Made by a program: the position numbers and the translations under genes. Below the pieces are notes generated by a model that worked only from the letters and a program-made list of their open reading frames with translations, made no database searches and was not told where the DNA came from. This document shows positions 25,147-33,238 of a stretch of DNA of 64,000 bases, in pieces. How positions within the stretch are numbered: position 1 is the first letter of the stretch; each line of letters opens with the position of its first letter. Source of the stretch: a virus; IMG/VR virus record IMGVR_UViG_3300005613_000001, positions 192,279-256,278 of that record. One strand, written 5' to 3'.

Positions 25147-25952
25147 TCTTTTCTATTCCTTCTCTTAAACAACATCATACCAAAAAATGCCGTCAAAAGC
25201 AAAGCGATCTGGGATGGTTCCGGCACTCTACCCATCAAGTTATCATTTCCACATTCCATTGTGAAGTGCGTATAAAACTCATCGCCCGCTGACGCCAAGT
25301 ATGGCCCATCATCCATGAATCCCAAATCAATACCTCTAATTCGATAGTGCCAAGTATGGTGACCATCTGCGCCTGTGAAGCCTGTCTCGGCATCAGTTAA
25401 ATTACTCTCGTACAAGAAAGCCCCTTCATCTATTGCCTGTCCACCGGAAACATAGCGGACAGGATTCGCTATATCCATCTCCGGTCGTGTTGCTAAACTT
25501 AGAATTGAATCGGAACCAATTTCATAAACTGTGTATTGGTTGCTATCAAAATTCAATCTAATGGCATAATTATAACCAAAGATGTTTGGCATTGTGCCAC
25601 TACCTGTTCCCGCCGCTGCATCACCATAAATTGGTTTCTGACGAGCGATAAAAATGTCGCCCGAATCGTACCCCTCATAGCCCGTCGCAAAGTTAAAACC
25701 CCCAACCATACCAAGTTGTCGCCCTTCTAGGAAGACTGACTCTAAATCATACTTTTGTGTGCCGTGACTATCAGGTTCTACTTCCTGATCTTCGTGAATC
25801 CCCTCTCTGGCATCATCGCCAGCCCACCAGGGATCGTGGGGGCGGGCACCATAGGCAATTGAGTCATCAAAGATAGTAATGTCAGTGGCTTCGCCAAGTG
25901 CGTAGCCCGAGGCCATTGCCCAACACACCACAAAAATTGTAAAGAACCTCAT
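25143..25952 (-). CDS. PEP-CTERM sorted extracellular protein
   Basis: The 269-residue product begins with a Sec signal peptide (residues 1-20, cleavage near GYA-LGEA). It ends in a PEP-CTERM tripartite signal: VPEPS, hydrophobic helix QIALLLTAFFGMMLF, basic tail KRRNRK. Exosortase in the host would cut at the PEP motif and tether the protein to the outer surface. The body is beta-rich and Asp/Gly-rich. I use the ATG at 25952 after a GGAGG site. PEP-CTERM proteins are a bacterial surface feature and not usual phage cargo. Confidence 0.85.
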   Translation of the reverse strand: MRFFTIFVVCWAMASGYALGEATDITIFDDSIAYGARPHDPWWAGDDAREGIHEDQEVEPDSHGTQKYDLESVFLEGRQLGMVGGFNFATGYEGYDSGDIFIARQKPIYGDAAAGTGSGTMPNIFGYNYAIRLNFDSNQYTVYEIGSDSILSLATRPEMDIANPVRYVSGGQAIDEGAFLYESNLTDAETGFTGADGHHTWHYRIRGIDLGFMDDGPYLASAGDEFYTHFTMECGNDNLMGRVPEPSQIALLLTAFFGMMLFKRRNRKE

Positions 25953-26023
25953 CACACACCTCCATTCGAGTAGTGGAAGAAAAAACGATCCATTTTTACA
26001 TCATACCACAAATAGGCTGACTG

Positions 26024-26878
26024 TTAAGCAAATTTCTTGCGAAGCCACCATCTTTTGAGTTGCTGCAATGGATGGCGATTACCCCCCCATAGAAAGCCCC
26101 TCTTTAACATGTGGCGGTAGGCGTCAAACTGAAAATAATAGGGGGCTTGCGACACTTCACCCCGCCCCAAAAGAATTTTAAGAGCCTCAGCCGAAGCGAC
26201 TCCGCTACACAACTGACAAGCTAGAGAAGCTGAGGGGCCTTTGCCGGTATCAGGTTCTACCTTATCAAAATCTAAATAGGTAATATGAGTATGCGAAGGT
26301 GCAAGTCCTACAGCAAATGCCACAAGTTTATCCATATGATCCATTGAATCATTTAAATCAAAGTAATCATCAAATGACATACCTGTTGGGTGGAATGAAA
26401 GCCAGGCTGTACTAAAGCCCACGGGGCCTGCTGTGACTGCCCAGATGCCCCTTTCACGCGCGGTGGCGAACAACAAGCGTCTAGCGTCAATAGAAAAGAA
26501 ATCAATACCATCAACAAATAAATCGGCATCATCAAGGAATCTAGAAACGTTGTCTTGCGAGATGGGTTCATGAAAAATGCGAAAATCAATATTAGGATTG
26601 ATAGCCAGGGCCATATCAACCATTGATTCAACTTTACTATGACCTATCGTAGCTGTTGTTGCTCCACACTGACGATTGAAATTAGCAACTTCAAATGTAT
26701 CAGGATCAGCAATTGTAAATTTGCCAACCCCCAGGCGAGTCAAGGTAAGCAAATGAATACCCCCGACACCACCCATGCCAGCAATTGCTACCCGACTATT
26801 GCGAACAACACTCTGTTCATCTGAGGCGATCAAGCCCTGATTGCGGGCAAAAGCCTCTTCGTAAGACCAAGAATCCAT
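26024..26878 (-). CDS. ThiF/E1-like adenylyltransferase
   Basis: The 284-residue enzyme has a nucleotide-binding loop (AIAGMGGVGGIHLLTLTRLG), an acidic NxxR-type site (FEVANFNRQCG) and a lid-like CQLCSGV zinc/Cys pair. It belongs to the ThiF-MoeB-E1 superfamily that activates a C-terminal glycine of a ubiquitin-like protein as an adenylate. The catalytic Cys of E1 is not obvious. I prefer the ATG at 26878 to the upstream TTG. No ubiquitin-like, E2 or JAB gene is adjacent. It overlaps the end of the 123-residue membrane protein by 49 bases. Confidence 0.88.
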   Translation of the reverse strand: MDSWSYEEAFARNQGLIASDEQSVVRNSRVAIAGMGGVGGIHLLTLTRLGVGKFTIADPDTFEVANFNRQCGATTATIGHSKVESMVDMALAINPNIDFRIFHEPISQDNVSRFLDDADLFVDGIDFFSIDARRLLFATARERGIWAVTAGPVGFSTAWLSFHPTGMSFDDYFDLNDSMDHMDKLVAFAVGLAPSHTHITYLDFDKVEPDTGKGPSASLACQLCSGVASAEALKILLGRGEVSQAPYYFQFDAYRHMLKRGFLWGGNRHPLQQLKRWWLRKKFA

Positions 26879-27201
26879 TTTAAGATTATCCAAATACTAA
26901 GCCCGGTAATGTATACTAAGAACACCGGCCACCAAAAGAAAACAGCTTTTAGTAAAACGGGCAAATCGTACCTTATAAAATCACATGGGATATCTCGGGT
27001 GTCATAGAGAAACACGCCGGTAAAAAACAAAATGAATACCGGCCACCAGAAAACGTAAGTCGTAAATGTTTGCCACGCTATGCTTGGCATTTCTCTGACG
27101 GTCTGCCAAAATCCTTTTCTATAGACAGACACTTGCCGATAGGCAAATGGGAACAGGAGTTGGTCGCCGTCTTTCTTGCGTTCCACGGTAATCCAGGGCA
27201 T
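26830..27201 (-). CDS. membrane protein, 123 residues
   Basis: Two hydrophobic helices are visible (about residues 48-66 and 88-110), both rich in Trp and Phe, with a charged N-terminal cytosolic region. It is unrecognised. It shares 124 bases with the preceding 180-residue gene in another frame, so either the start is further inside or a frameshift joins the two. It may be an envelope partner for the nearby ThiF-like enzyme. Confidence 0.55.
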   Translation of the reverse strand: MPWITVERKKDGDQLLFPFAYRQVSVYRKGFWQTVREMPSIAWQTFTTYVFWWPVFILFFTGVFLYDTRDIPCDFIRYDLPVLLKAVFFWWPVFLVYITGLSIWIILKWILGLTKRLLPAIRA

Positions 27202-27620
27202 TCCTTAAACCACCATTTTAGATTCCAATAGATAGGAAACAAAAACCAACCAACCGTCCAGGGTATGAAAAGCACAAGCCAAATCAGATGCCAAATAATA
27301 ATGGCAATCCACACCTTGTCTGTATCAAAGCAAATTCTTTTGTTGTTTTCCTTTAATGCTTGATCTTGCTTACCCTTAGATATCCCTTCCCACCTTCCTA
27401 AAAACCACCACGGCGCAGTTTTATTTTCTTCATGAGGCAAAACATGATTAAAATGTAAAGCATGACCTTTTTCATTTCTTACAATAAAGTGATAAGGCCA
27501 TATTGGAGAATCTGAATTTACTCCAACAAGACTTTTTACTTTGCCCTTCATGAAAAGATAAAAAGTAGCAAAGAAACAATTACCATAAAATTCCTTTGGT
27601 ATCTGCACGGCTCCCTCCAA
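27078..27620 (-). CDS. membrane protein, 180 residues
   Basis: The N-terminal half is soluble (FYGNCFFATFYLFMKGK ... HFIVRNEKGHALHFNHVLPH), and a Trp-rich hydrophobic helix follows at about residues 103-125. The last 41 residues are encoded over the start of the next gene and look like a low-quality tail (Ser, Cys and Pro-rich), so the true end may be earlier in a corrected frame. Unrecognised. Confidence 0.5.
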   Translation of the reverse strand: MEGAVQIPKEFYGNCFFATFYLFMKGKVKSLVGVNSDSPIWPYHFIVRNEKGHALHFNHVLPHEENKTAPWWFLGRWEGISKGKQDQALKENNKRICFDTDKVWIAIIIWHLIWLVLFIPWTVGWFLFPIYWNLKWWFKECPGLPWNARKTATNSCSHLPIGKCLSIEKDFGRPSEKCQA

Positions 27621-27653
27621 TGTGTACAGATATCTACCGTTATTAACGGCATT

Positions 27654-28727
27654 TTATACAACATTGGAGTTTGCATTCTTTTCAGCTTTTAACCTGAGAT
27701 GACGCTGCCTCTTTCTTTCTAAATCATGCTTACGACGGCACGATTCTCCACACAACTTGGCATATCTTCTTTTGGGTGTAAACTTCTTGCCACACCACAC
27801 ACAAATCTTCACTGCTGGTTCTGATTTCTGCTTCTGCCAATTATATTTTTCACGACACTTAACCGAACAATATTTTTGGTGACCTATGTGATTCTGGGCT
27901 GGTAAAAACTTGCTGCCGCAATACAAACACTCGTAGTATGGATCGTAGTCGGGATCATAATAATTTTTGAGATCCTGAATTGCTAATAGCAAAGCATAGC
28001 TTATGCTTCCCTCCGAGGTCTGCATTTCCTTGGCAAGCTTTCTTGTTCCTGTTTTCTCTTCTCCACACAATCCATAATGCATACAAAATATTTCCCGACG
28101 AGCTTCATCAGGAATAGAATGTTTTATATTCCTCTCTACCTCAGCTAAACAAGGGAAAATATCATTACCAAGAGGAAATTGGTTTGTAGACTCCACTTGT
28201 TGTTTTACCGCATGTAACGCAGGGAACCCTAATTCAATCTCACCAACCTGTTTAGCAGCCAACAAAAAGAGTATTCGTTTCTTGCTAAGAAACAACATCT
28301 CTGCCAGTTCATCAACAGTGAAGTGGTACTCGCCAAGATTTTCAGTATCAATTAACTTTCTAAGATTCCTCCAAACATTTCGTGGAATGACAATAAGATT
28401 GGAAGCGCGGATGGTCTCAATAACCGCACGACGGGCAAGGGAATAAGCATATCCCTGAAGAGATCGCGCCTTATCTTCAGACCATGTATCTACAGCCTGA
28501 ATGACGGCGCATTGAGCAGTTTGAACTAGATCTTCAAAATCTGCTTTACAATGCTTTGAGCGATATTTATACGCAACTCTATAAGCGAGTCGCATAAGAG
28601 ACTTAATGAGCCGCTGTCTTGCTTGCTCGTCGCCGGATTTCGCTTGGAAGAAATATTCTAGTGTCTGCCCGTTAAGAGACTCACAATCAGGGTCATTTAA
28701 GTATCCGAATACATTCGGATAAGCCAT
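27654..28727 (-). CDS. sigma-70-family factor with two C-terminal zinc fingers
   Basis: Residues about 35-115 match sigma region 2, with LMRLAYRVAYKYRSK and ARSLQGYAYSLARRAVIETIR resembling the -10 recognition helix. Region 3-like (VDELAEMLFLSKKRI) and region 4 helix-turn-helix (GTRKLAKEMQTSEGSISYAL) follow. The C-terminal 90 residues add two CxxC...C(x)2-4C fingers (CLYCGSKF/YCSVKC and CVWCGKKF/LCGESC), a type seen in homing endonucleases of this same window. At 357 residues it is longer than ECF factors. It may direct host RNA polymerase to phage promoters such as the TATAAATA boxes. Confidence 0.82.
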   Translation of the reverse strand: MAYPNVFGYLNDPDCESLNGQTLEYFFQAKSGDEQARQRLIKSLMRLAYRVAYKYRSKHCKADFEDLVQTAQCAVIQAVDTWSEDKARSLQGYAYSLARRAVIETIRASNLIVIPRNVWRNLRKLIDTENLGEYHFTVDELAEMLFLSKKRILFLLAAKQVGEIELGFPALHAVKQQVESTNQFPLGNDIFPCLAEVERNIKHSIPDEARREIFCMHYGLCGEEKTGTRKLAKEMQTSEGSISYALLLAIQDLKNYYDPDYDPYYECLYCGSKFLPAQNHIGHQKYCSVKCREKYNWQKQKSEPAVKICVWCGKKFTPKRRYAKLCGESCRRKHDLERKRQRHLRLKAEKNANSNVV

Positions 28728-28823
28728 TGTACCACGCTCTCCTTACGGTACATTTTTGACCTCCCACAATAAGTTGCCAATCCATTGATGTTAATTCCAT
28801 TGTAAGAGATGTAGTGGGTTATG

Positions 28824-29066
28824 TCAAGTAGGCCCATCATACGGATAATCAGGGCCATATAAATAAACTGGGTAATAAATCACAAATCCAACAATCAGGA
28901 AGCCAACGCCCAAGCCCACCAACACCCAGTCATACCATATAAATGCCCAATCATGTGCCTTCCAAATCTCTACAAGAGTGGGGGATATTTGAAGAAAAAA
29001 ACGGAAAACAAATCCAAGCAAACAAACTAAACCAATGTACCGTAGATAGCGGCCAAATCTCTGCAT
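28824..29066 (-). CDS. small two-helix membrane protein, 80 residues
   Basis: Two hydrophobic helices (about residues 10-30 and 48-68) connected by a short polar stretch. Unrecognised. It follows the RNA ligase gene by 4 bases and lies 96 bases from the sigma factor start; that gap has no gene. A holin-like size and layout are noted, but evidence is thin. Confidence 0.55.
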   Translation of the reverse strand: MQRFGRYLRYIGLVCLLGFVFRFFLQISPTLVEIWKAHDWAFIWYDWVLVGLGVGFLIVGFVIYYPVYLYGPDYPYDGPT

Positions 29067-29070
29067 TGAT

Positions 29071-29706
29071 TTACCTAAGTTTATTTGGAACCACCGGCTG
29101 GTTCATCCACAATTGATCGGTTTGAACATGGTGAGGACGAACCCACTTGCCAACGTGATTTTGGAAATCGTTATAGCCAAAACCTTCAACAGTCCTAATC
29201 ACATAGCCTTCCTTCGTATCACCAAAAGCCGAAGCTTCTGTCAACGGGTTTAATCTACTAAATTTTTCTTTCGACCACAACCCCACAAATTCTACAGGCA
29301 CAACTTCTAACCCTAAGTCGCTAGCCATTTGTACAGTATCCGGCCAAGAAAGGCAAAAGTTGTGTTCATTATAAACTGCAAAAACGTAAAAGTACGCAGT
29401 TAGCCGATCATAAAAAATACTGTGCTTGGCGAACATGTTTTCTCCACAAATTCGCCAACCTTGAGGAATTAAATGCGCAATACCACCCCATAATCCCTTC
29501 ACTAAATTCCTTGATGGGTGATTTCTAGAATCTAGGCTGCGGGCATGGAAATGGTCACGATACATAGACGTATTTTCACCGTCCAGTTTTTCAGTTAAGA
29601 CAACCTCTTTACCTTGAAACTGCTGGGTGCTTTCCAATATCCGATCTGCCGAGCTTGTCCCCGGTGACCACGGAAAGTGAAACGTCTTAGGGTATTTGAA
29701 TAACAT
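29071..29706 (-). CDS. RNA ligase (Rnl2-like)
   Basis: The nucleotidyltransferase motifs are present in order: KLDGENTS with the adenylated Lys40, RICGENMFAKHS (motif III), KEGYVIR (motif IV) and VGKWVRP (motif V). At 211 residues it is compact, close to small phage and Rnl5/Rnl2-type ligases. It would seal RNA breaks, for example tRNA or tmRNA nicks made by host defence nucleases. It has no attached kinase-phosphatase here. Confidence 0.9.
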   Translation of the reverse strand: MLFKYPKTFHFPWSPGTSSADRILESTQQFQGKEVVLTEKLDGENTSMYRDHFHARSLDSRNHPSRNLVKGLWGGIAHLIPQGWRICGENMFAKHSIFYDRLTAYFYVFAVYNEHNFCLSWPDTVQMASDLGLEVVPVEFVGLWSKEKFSRLNPLTEASAFGDTKEGYVIRTVEGFGYNDFQNHVGKWVRPHHVQTDQLWMNQPVVPNKLR

Positions 29707-29763
29707 GACAAACCTAAACTAATAAGAATAAATATTTTTAAAGGATTTTATGCAAGGAGTGCC

Positions 29764-30447
29764 GTGATAGTAAGTAGGACACATAAATTTATCTTTCTTA
29801 AAAGCGTTAAAACAGCAGGGACTAGTATTCAAGTGGCTTTGTCTCCCTTTTTAGTCCCAGGAGTAGATTGTGGATGTGGGGCTAGATGGTGTTCAACAAA
29901 ATGCCCCTTTGTGGGAGGGAACTGCTATCAACTTCTCAATCCAAAGAAGACCCCGCCGACACGCGAACAACTGCCGGGACACTATCGCAGAACACAATTC
30001 TTTTCTCCCCACGAAAGTTTAAAAAGCCTAGTAGCGACTCTACCTCAAGATGAAATTAAACAATACTTTAAATTTGTGTTTGTAAGAAACCCTTTTGATA
30101 GATTAGTCTCTCGTTATTGGCATCTTGGAGGGCCTAAAAAATATGATAGCTTTAACCAATTTGTTTTAAAATACCCATGTCTGCCTGGGAATTTCATATA
30201 TCGTACATGGTGTAGATACAATGAAATAAAAGTTGATTTCATTGGGAGATATGAAAACTTAAAGACAGATTTTAATTATATTTGTGATACTATCGGCTTG
30301 CCGAGAACTGAACTTCCCAGATGTAGAGGCCAGCACCGGAAGGATAAAAAACATTACACAGAATATTATACAAAAGAATTGCGGGAATTAGTAGAAAGTT
30401 ACTGTGCTGAGGATTTAAAACAATTTAATTATAAATTTGGGGACTAA
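29764..30447 (+). CDS. sulfotransferase
   Basis: The 227-residue product is a soluble P-loop sulfotransferase. The 5'-phosphosulfate loop is FLKSVKTAGTSIQVAL and the 3'-phosphate site VFVRNPFDRLVSRYW. A Cys-rich segment (CGCGARWCSTKCPF) is inserted early. It starts with GTG after an AAGGAG site 6 bases upstream. PAPS supplied by the host would be the donor. It is a single plus-strand gene flanked by minus-strand genes. Confidence 0.88.
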   Translation: MIVSRTHKFIFLKSVKTAGTSIQVALSPFLVPGVDCGCGARWCSTKCPFVGGNCYQLLNPKKTPPTREQLPGHYRRTQFFSPHESLKSLVATLPQDEIKQYFKFVFVRNPFDRLVSRYWHLGGPKKYDSFNQFVLKYPCLPGNFIYRTWCRYNEIKVDFIGRYENLKTDFNYICDTIGLPRTELPRCRGQHRKDKKHYTEYYTKELRELVESYCAEDLKQFNYKFGD

Positions 30448-31229
30448 ATATCAAGACCCGGCTCTTGCGGAAGTTCTAATCCAAGCACTTCCTTGAAAGA
30501 TTCCTTCCATCTAACCTTGGGCTCATTCTTTAATTGCTCATATATTTCTTTAATTCGTTCGTCTGTCTGTCCAACTTCAATTCTGGCAATCGCTTCTTCA
30601 CTTGTATCTGGCTGAACACGGTTGCGAACATCATTCATCTTTCCAATCCAAATACTGTCCGTTACAATAGGCTCAAGCCTATAAAATAAAGCAGCCACAT
30701 TATCAGAATCTAACATCGGCTCTGCACTAACACTGGTCCTGAAACCGTTGCCAAATGCTAACGCCAAAGAAGCCAATCGTTCCTCAAACTTTGGGGCTAC
30801 CGGCTCCCAATAAGATAAAATCTCATCATCCATTGCCCCAATGGTGAACCTAAAGAGGATTTGATCCTTGTATTCTTTAAACTTTGTACATATCTCCGCG
30901 ATGCATTCCAGGTGAGGTTTGCTCACTATTAAAACATCATTGCCCGCCTCAAAAAGATTTTCTAGAACAGCCATACACGCATCAAAACCTTTAGGCGTAA
31001 TATCATGCGTGGTGGGGAACATTACAGTTCCATCAAATTTCTTTCTTTTCTTACGTACTTCTTTTGCACGAACCCTATGGTACGTAGTTCCCCATTCTTC
31101 TAAATTATTGATAAGTTTGAACTTTTTCGCTTTAGCTCTTGCATAACAATACCTACAGCGATGGGGACACCCCAACACGCAATTAATGCTTGCAACAGCC
31201 CACTCACGGGTTCCGCTAATCATTGCCAT
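30444..31229 (-). CDS. radical SAM protein
   Basis: The 261-residue product has the 4Fe-4S cluster motif CPHRCRYC (Cys at about 21, 25 and 28) and a partial TIM-barrel. The pattern resembles spore-photoproduct-lyase-like and DUF5131 proteins rather than anaerobic ribonucleotide-reductase activases. It would use SAM and one electron to start radical chemistry on an unknown substrate. It overlaps the convergent sulfotransferase by 4 bases and lies next to the 50-residue zinc protein. Confidence 0.85.
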   Translation of the reverse strand: MAMISGTREWAVASINCVLGCPHRCRYCYARAKAKKFKLINNLEEWGTTYHRVRAKEVRKKRKKFDGTVMFPTTHDITPKGFDACMAVLENLFEAGNDVLIVSKPHLECIAEICTKFKEYKDQILFRFTIGAMDDEILSYWEPVAPKFEERLASLALAFGNGFRTSVSAEPMLDSDNVAALFYRLEPIVTDSIWIGKMNDVRNRVQPDTSEEAIARIEVGQTDERIKEIYEQLKNEPKVRWKESFKEVLGLELPQEPGLDI

Positions 31230-31241
31230 TTTAGAATCCCT

Positions 31242-31394
31242 TTAGGCGGCTTCTTCTTGTTGATCTTGAGCCGAAATGACTTTAGAAATGTCACACGATT
31301 CTATAGCTTGGTGACATTGAACACAATGAACTTTAGTTCTTTGAACGATGAAAAGCAGACCGCCACAATTTGGACATCTCATGTCAGAATCCAT
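31242..31394 (-). CDS. small zinc-ribbon protein, 50 residues
   Basis: A 50-codon frame opens with ATG at 31394 and ends at 31242. It encodes CPNCGG and CVQCHQ, a classic two-knuckle zinc ribbon, with a Gln/Glu-rich tail. It lies 12 bases downstream-of-run before the radical SAM gene and is short enough to be missed by automatic callers. The Cys placement supports a real gene. Confidence 0.65.
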   Translation of the reverse strand: MDSDMRCPNCGGLLFIVQRTKVHCVQCHQAIESCDISKVISAQDQQEEAA

Positions 31395-31498
31395 AATTTA
31401 TCCTTTCTTGCTTTCGGTACAATTCCTCTAATATAGATAGTAACAAAAGAGGCGAATTTTGACAACATTTGTTGTTATATATTACAATGCTTATGGCA

Positions 31499-32062
31499 TT
31501 AGTAGGGATTATTATGTTCTACCACCGCTTCACAAAATTCTATAAGTTCATTGCCATCCCAAGTATTTTTAGCATATTGAGCCATTAAAGATACAAATTG
31601 AATATTATCTTTAGTGTAAGGTTTAGACGAATCAATTCGATCTAAACTTGCTCGCTTTGGATGATACATTTTAATCTTTTCAGCTTTTGCAGAACGAGAT
31701 TGTGCCCTAATATCTAAATCCCAGCCAGTGTAAGGGCATTTTCCTCCTTGTTCGTCCCATTGATTCACTAAATCCTCAACCGACAAATCAAAACCATCAT
31801 TTCTACCTTTATCAGAAAATTGACGACGTTTGGCAGAGCGAAAAAAATTACGAAATGGAGTTAGTGAATTTTTTCGGGTGTGAGAGACAAGATTGGGATG
31901 CACAACACCCTTGGGCGGCTTCTCTAACTGATTAAAATTATCTTTTCCAACACACTTTCTACTACAATACGATCTCATTCCTCTTTTTTTTCGAAATTCA
32001 ACTACCGATTTTTCTCTTTCAAAATAATTTCCACAATGAGAACATTTAACTTTAACATTCAT
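31499..32062 (-). CDS. HNH homing endonuclease with N-terminal zinc finger
   Basis: The 187-residue product begins with a CSHCGNYF ... YCSRKCVG zinc finger (same type as in the sigma factor and the endonuclease at 1804). The HNH-like core is GGKCPYTGWDL ... ASLDRIDSSKPYTKDNIQFV. It is a free-standing mobile endonuclease. It lies between the zinc-ribbon gene and the tmRNA, which is a typical landing zone. Confidence 0.85.
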   Translation of the reverse strand: MNVKVKCSHCGNYFEREKSVVEFRKKRGMRSYCSRKCVGKDNFNQLEKPPKGVVHPNLVSHTRKNSLTPFRNFFRSAKRRQFSDKGRNDGFDLSVEDLVNQWDEQGGKCPYTGWDLDIRAQSRSAKAEKIKMYHPKRASLDRIDSSKPYTKDNIQFVSLMAQYAKNTWDGNELIEFCEAVVEHNNPY

Positions 32063-32109
32063 ATATTTACCCAGCCATTACATTTTAATTTTATATATGG
32101 CTGGATAAT

Positions 32110-32140
32110 AAAAAATCCACCAATAATTTTGGTGGATTTT
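32110..32140 (-). terminator. rho-independent terminator after tmRNA
   Basis: On the minus strand AAATCCACCA and TGGTGGATTT form a 10-bp stem with a 7-base loop, followed by a run of T. It begins right after the tmRNA 3' end and before the HNH gene, so tmRNA is probably transcribed as its own unit or ends the upstream operon. Confidence 0.85.
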
Positions 32141-32142
32141 AG

Positions 32143-32494
32143 TGGAGAGGATGGGACTCGAACCCATGTCCACGACGAACTCACACAGGGGCATCTACGT
32201 GTGTAGTTTATTGTTCATTTTCTCGCATCATTACACTACAACAAACAAAAGTGTAAATCAACCAGCAACAAATCTTACTTGAGATCGTCGTTGCATGAAC
32301 TCAAGAGTAGCCAACTTTTATGGCGAGACTTCAGACTCCGTTAGCTAAGGATTCTTTGTCTCGGGCTGCTTACGCAGCCATTTGAAGCGGAGCTTCGACA
32401 AATAAAGTTTTAATCGACTTTTAAAGTGGCCTGTCGATCAACCACTACACGCCACCCAAGCGCTTGTTTGTGTGTCGAAACCAAATTCCTCCCC
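32143..32494 (-). ncRNA. ssrA: transfer-messenger RNA (tmRNA)
   Basis: The 5' end GGGGAGG pairs with CCTCTCC at the 3' end to make a 7-bp acceptor stem with one G-U. The tRNA-like domain follows the model: TTTGGTTTCGACA near the 5' end, and a T arm ATGGG-TTCGAGT-CCCAT before the 3' acceptor strand. The tag reading frame ends ...EAPLQMAA with its UAA in the loop of a GGCUGC/GCAGCC hairpin at 32370. The length is about 352 bases. The genomic end after the discriminator reads CTA, not CCA, so CCA must be added or is altered. The 5' 57 bases overlap the end of the coding sequence at 32438. The resume codon is unresolved. Confidence 0.93.
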
Positions 32495-32698
32495 TTTTTT
32501 AAGGTTCTTTATGTATGCTTCTGTTTCCTCCTTTGCTGTGCCCATTTTAGCCAGCCAAACCTTCAACCGATCCAGCACTGTAGGATCACGGTCATATTCA
32601 GCCGCTATAAACATACGCAAGATAACAAATATTTGATTTGAAGTATAGTCTGAACTGTCTTCAAAATCAAATATTTCTTTGGAAGTAGGATGTATCAC
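32438..32698 (-). CDS. hypothetical protein, 86 residues, 3' end within tmRNA
   Basis: I do not recognise it. The protein is helical and basic-acidic mixed (DRLKVWLAKMGTAKEETEAY). It starts with GTG overlapping the stop of the 80-residue gene. Its last 18 codons and stop are the same bases as the tmRNA 5' acceptor and D-like region, so the C terminus is dictated by the RNA. Either the gene is real and shares the sequence, or tmRNA landed in it. Confidence 0.55.
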   Translation of the reverse strand: MIHPTSKEIFDFEDSSDYTSNQIFVILRMFIAAEYDRDPTVLDRLKVWLAKMGTAKEETEAYIKNLKKGEEFGFDTQTSAWVACSG

Positions 32699-32937
32699 AG
32701 CAACTTTCTTGCTCTCGCAGACCTTGCTTTCAAATCTTTTACTGCATCTCCCGGTACAATTTGAGGTTTTGGGGCGGCTCCACCTTCCTGTAATACCAAC
32801 CCACCATTTGCATCCTTACCTACATGGAATGCATGCCCGCCAGGGCCTATTTGTCTGACATTTTCTACGCCCATTTCTTTGAGCCAATCTACAACTTGTT
32901 GGTCTGTTTTACCAGCAATATCATCCATCTTTTCCAT
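32695..32937 (-). CDS. hypothetical protein, 80 residues
   Basis: I do not recognise it. It contains a DQQVVDWLKEMGVENVRQIG helix-hairpin-like segment, then a Gly-rich turn and a basic end. It overlaps the 105-residue gene by 17 bases. Confidence 0.55.
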   Translation of the reverse strand: MEKMDDIAGKTDQQVVDWLKEMGVENVRQIGPGGHAFHVGKDANGGLVLQEGGAAPKPQIVPGDAVKDLKARSARARKLL

Positions 32938-33238
32938 CTTTTTTCTCCTCTGATTCGACCAATTTTCTTAATTCATCAAAAGCCTCAGAATCAGGAAATT
33001 TTCCCAATCTCATTGTCGGGTGACTTCCTACACCATTAAACATATCAGCAAACAACTGCCAATTACCGTCTTCTACTTCTCGTCCCCCCGAGCTATTCCC
33101 CCCTTTATCACACCACTCCCAATAAAGGCGGTGACCAAATCCACCATCAACTCTTTTTTCTTCAACAAGAATACGCCAACGGGGCAGCAAACAATGCTTC
33201 AATAATTGTTCATCGGTCATTTTATTACTCCCATACAA
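32921..33238 (-). CDS. hypothetical protein, 105 residues
   Basis: I do not recognise it. It has several Trp and a WEWCDKGGNSSGGREVEDG segment, with an acidic-basic C terminus (LVESEEKKDGKDG). It overlaps genes on both sides by 14-17 bases. Confidence 0.5.
   Translation of the reverse strand: MYGSNKMTDEQLLKHCLLPRWRILVEEKRVDGGFGHRLYWEWCDKGGNSSGGREVEDGNWQLFADMFNGVGSHPTMRLGKFPDSEAFDELRKLVESEEKKDGKDG

Noticed and set aside
32440-32455. Alternative tmRNA 5' end at TAGTGG pairing with CCACTA
   Set aside because: The pairing is only 6 bp and would leave unpaired bases between the T stem and acceptor; GGGGAGG at 32488-32494 gives the standard 7-bp stem and the TTTCGAC motif at the right distance.
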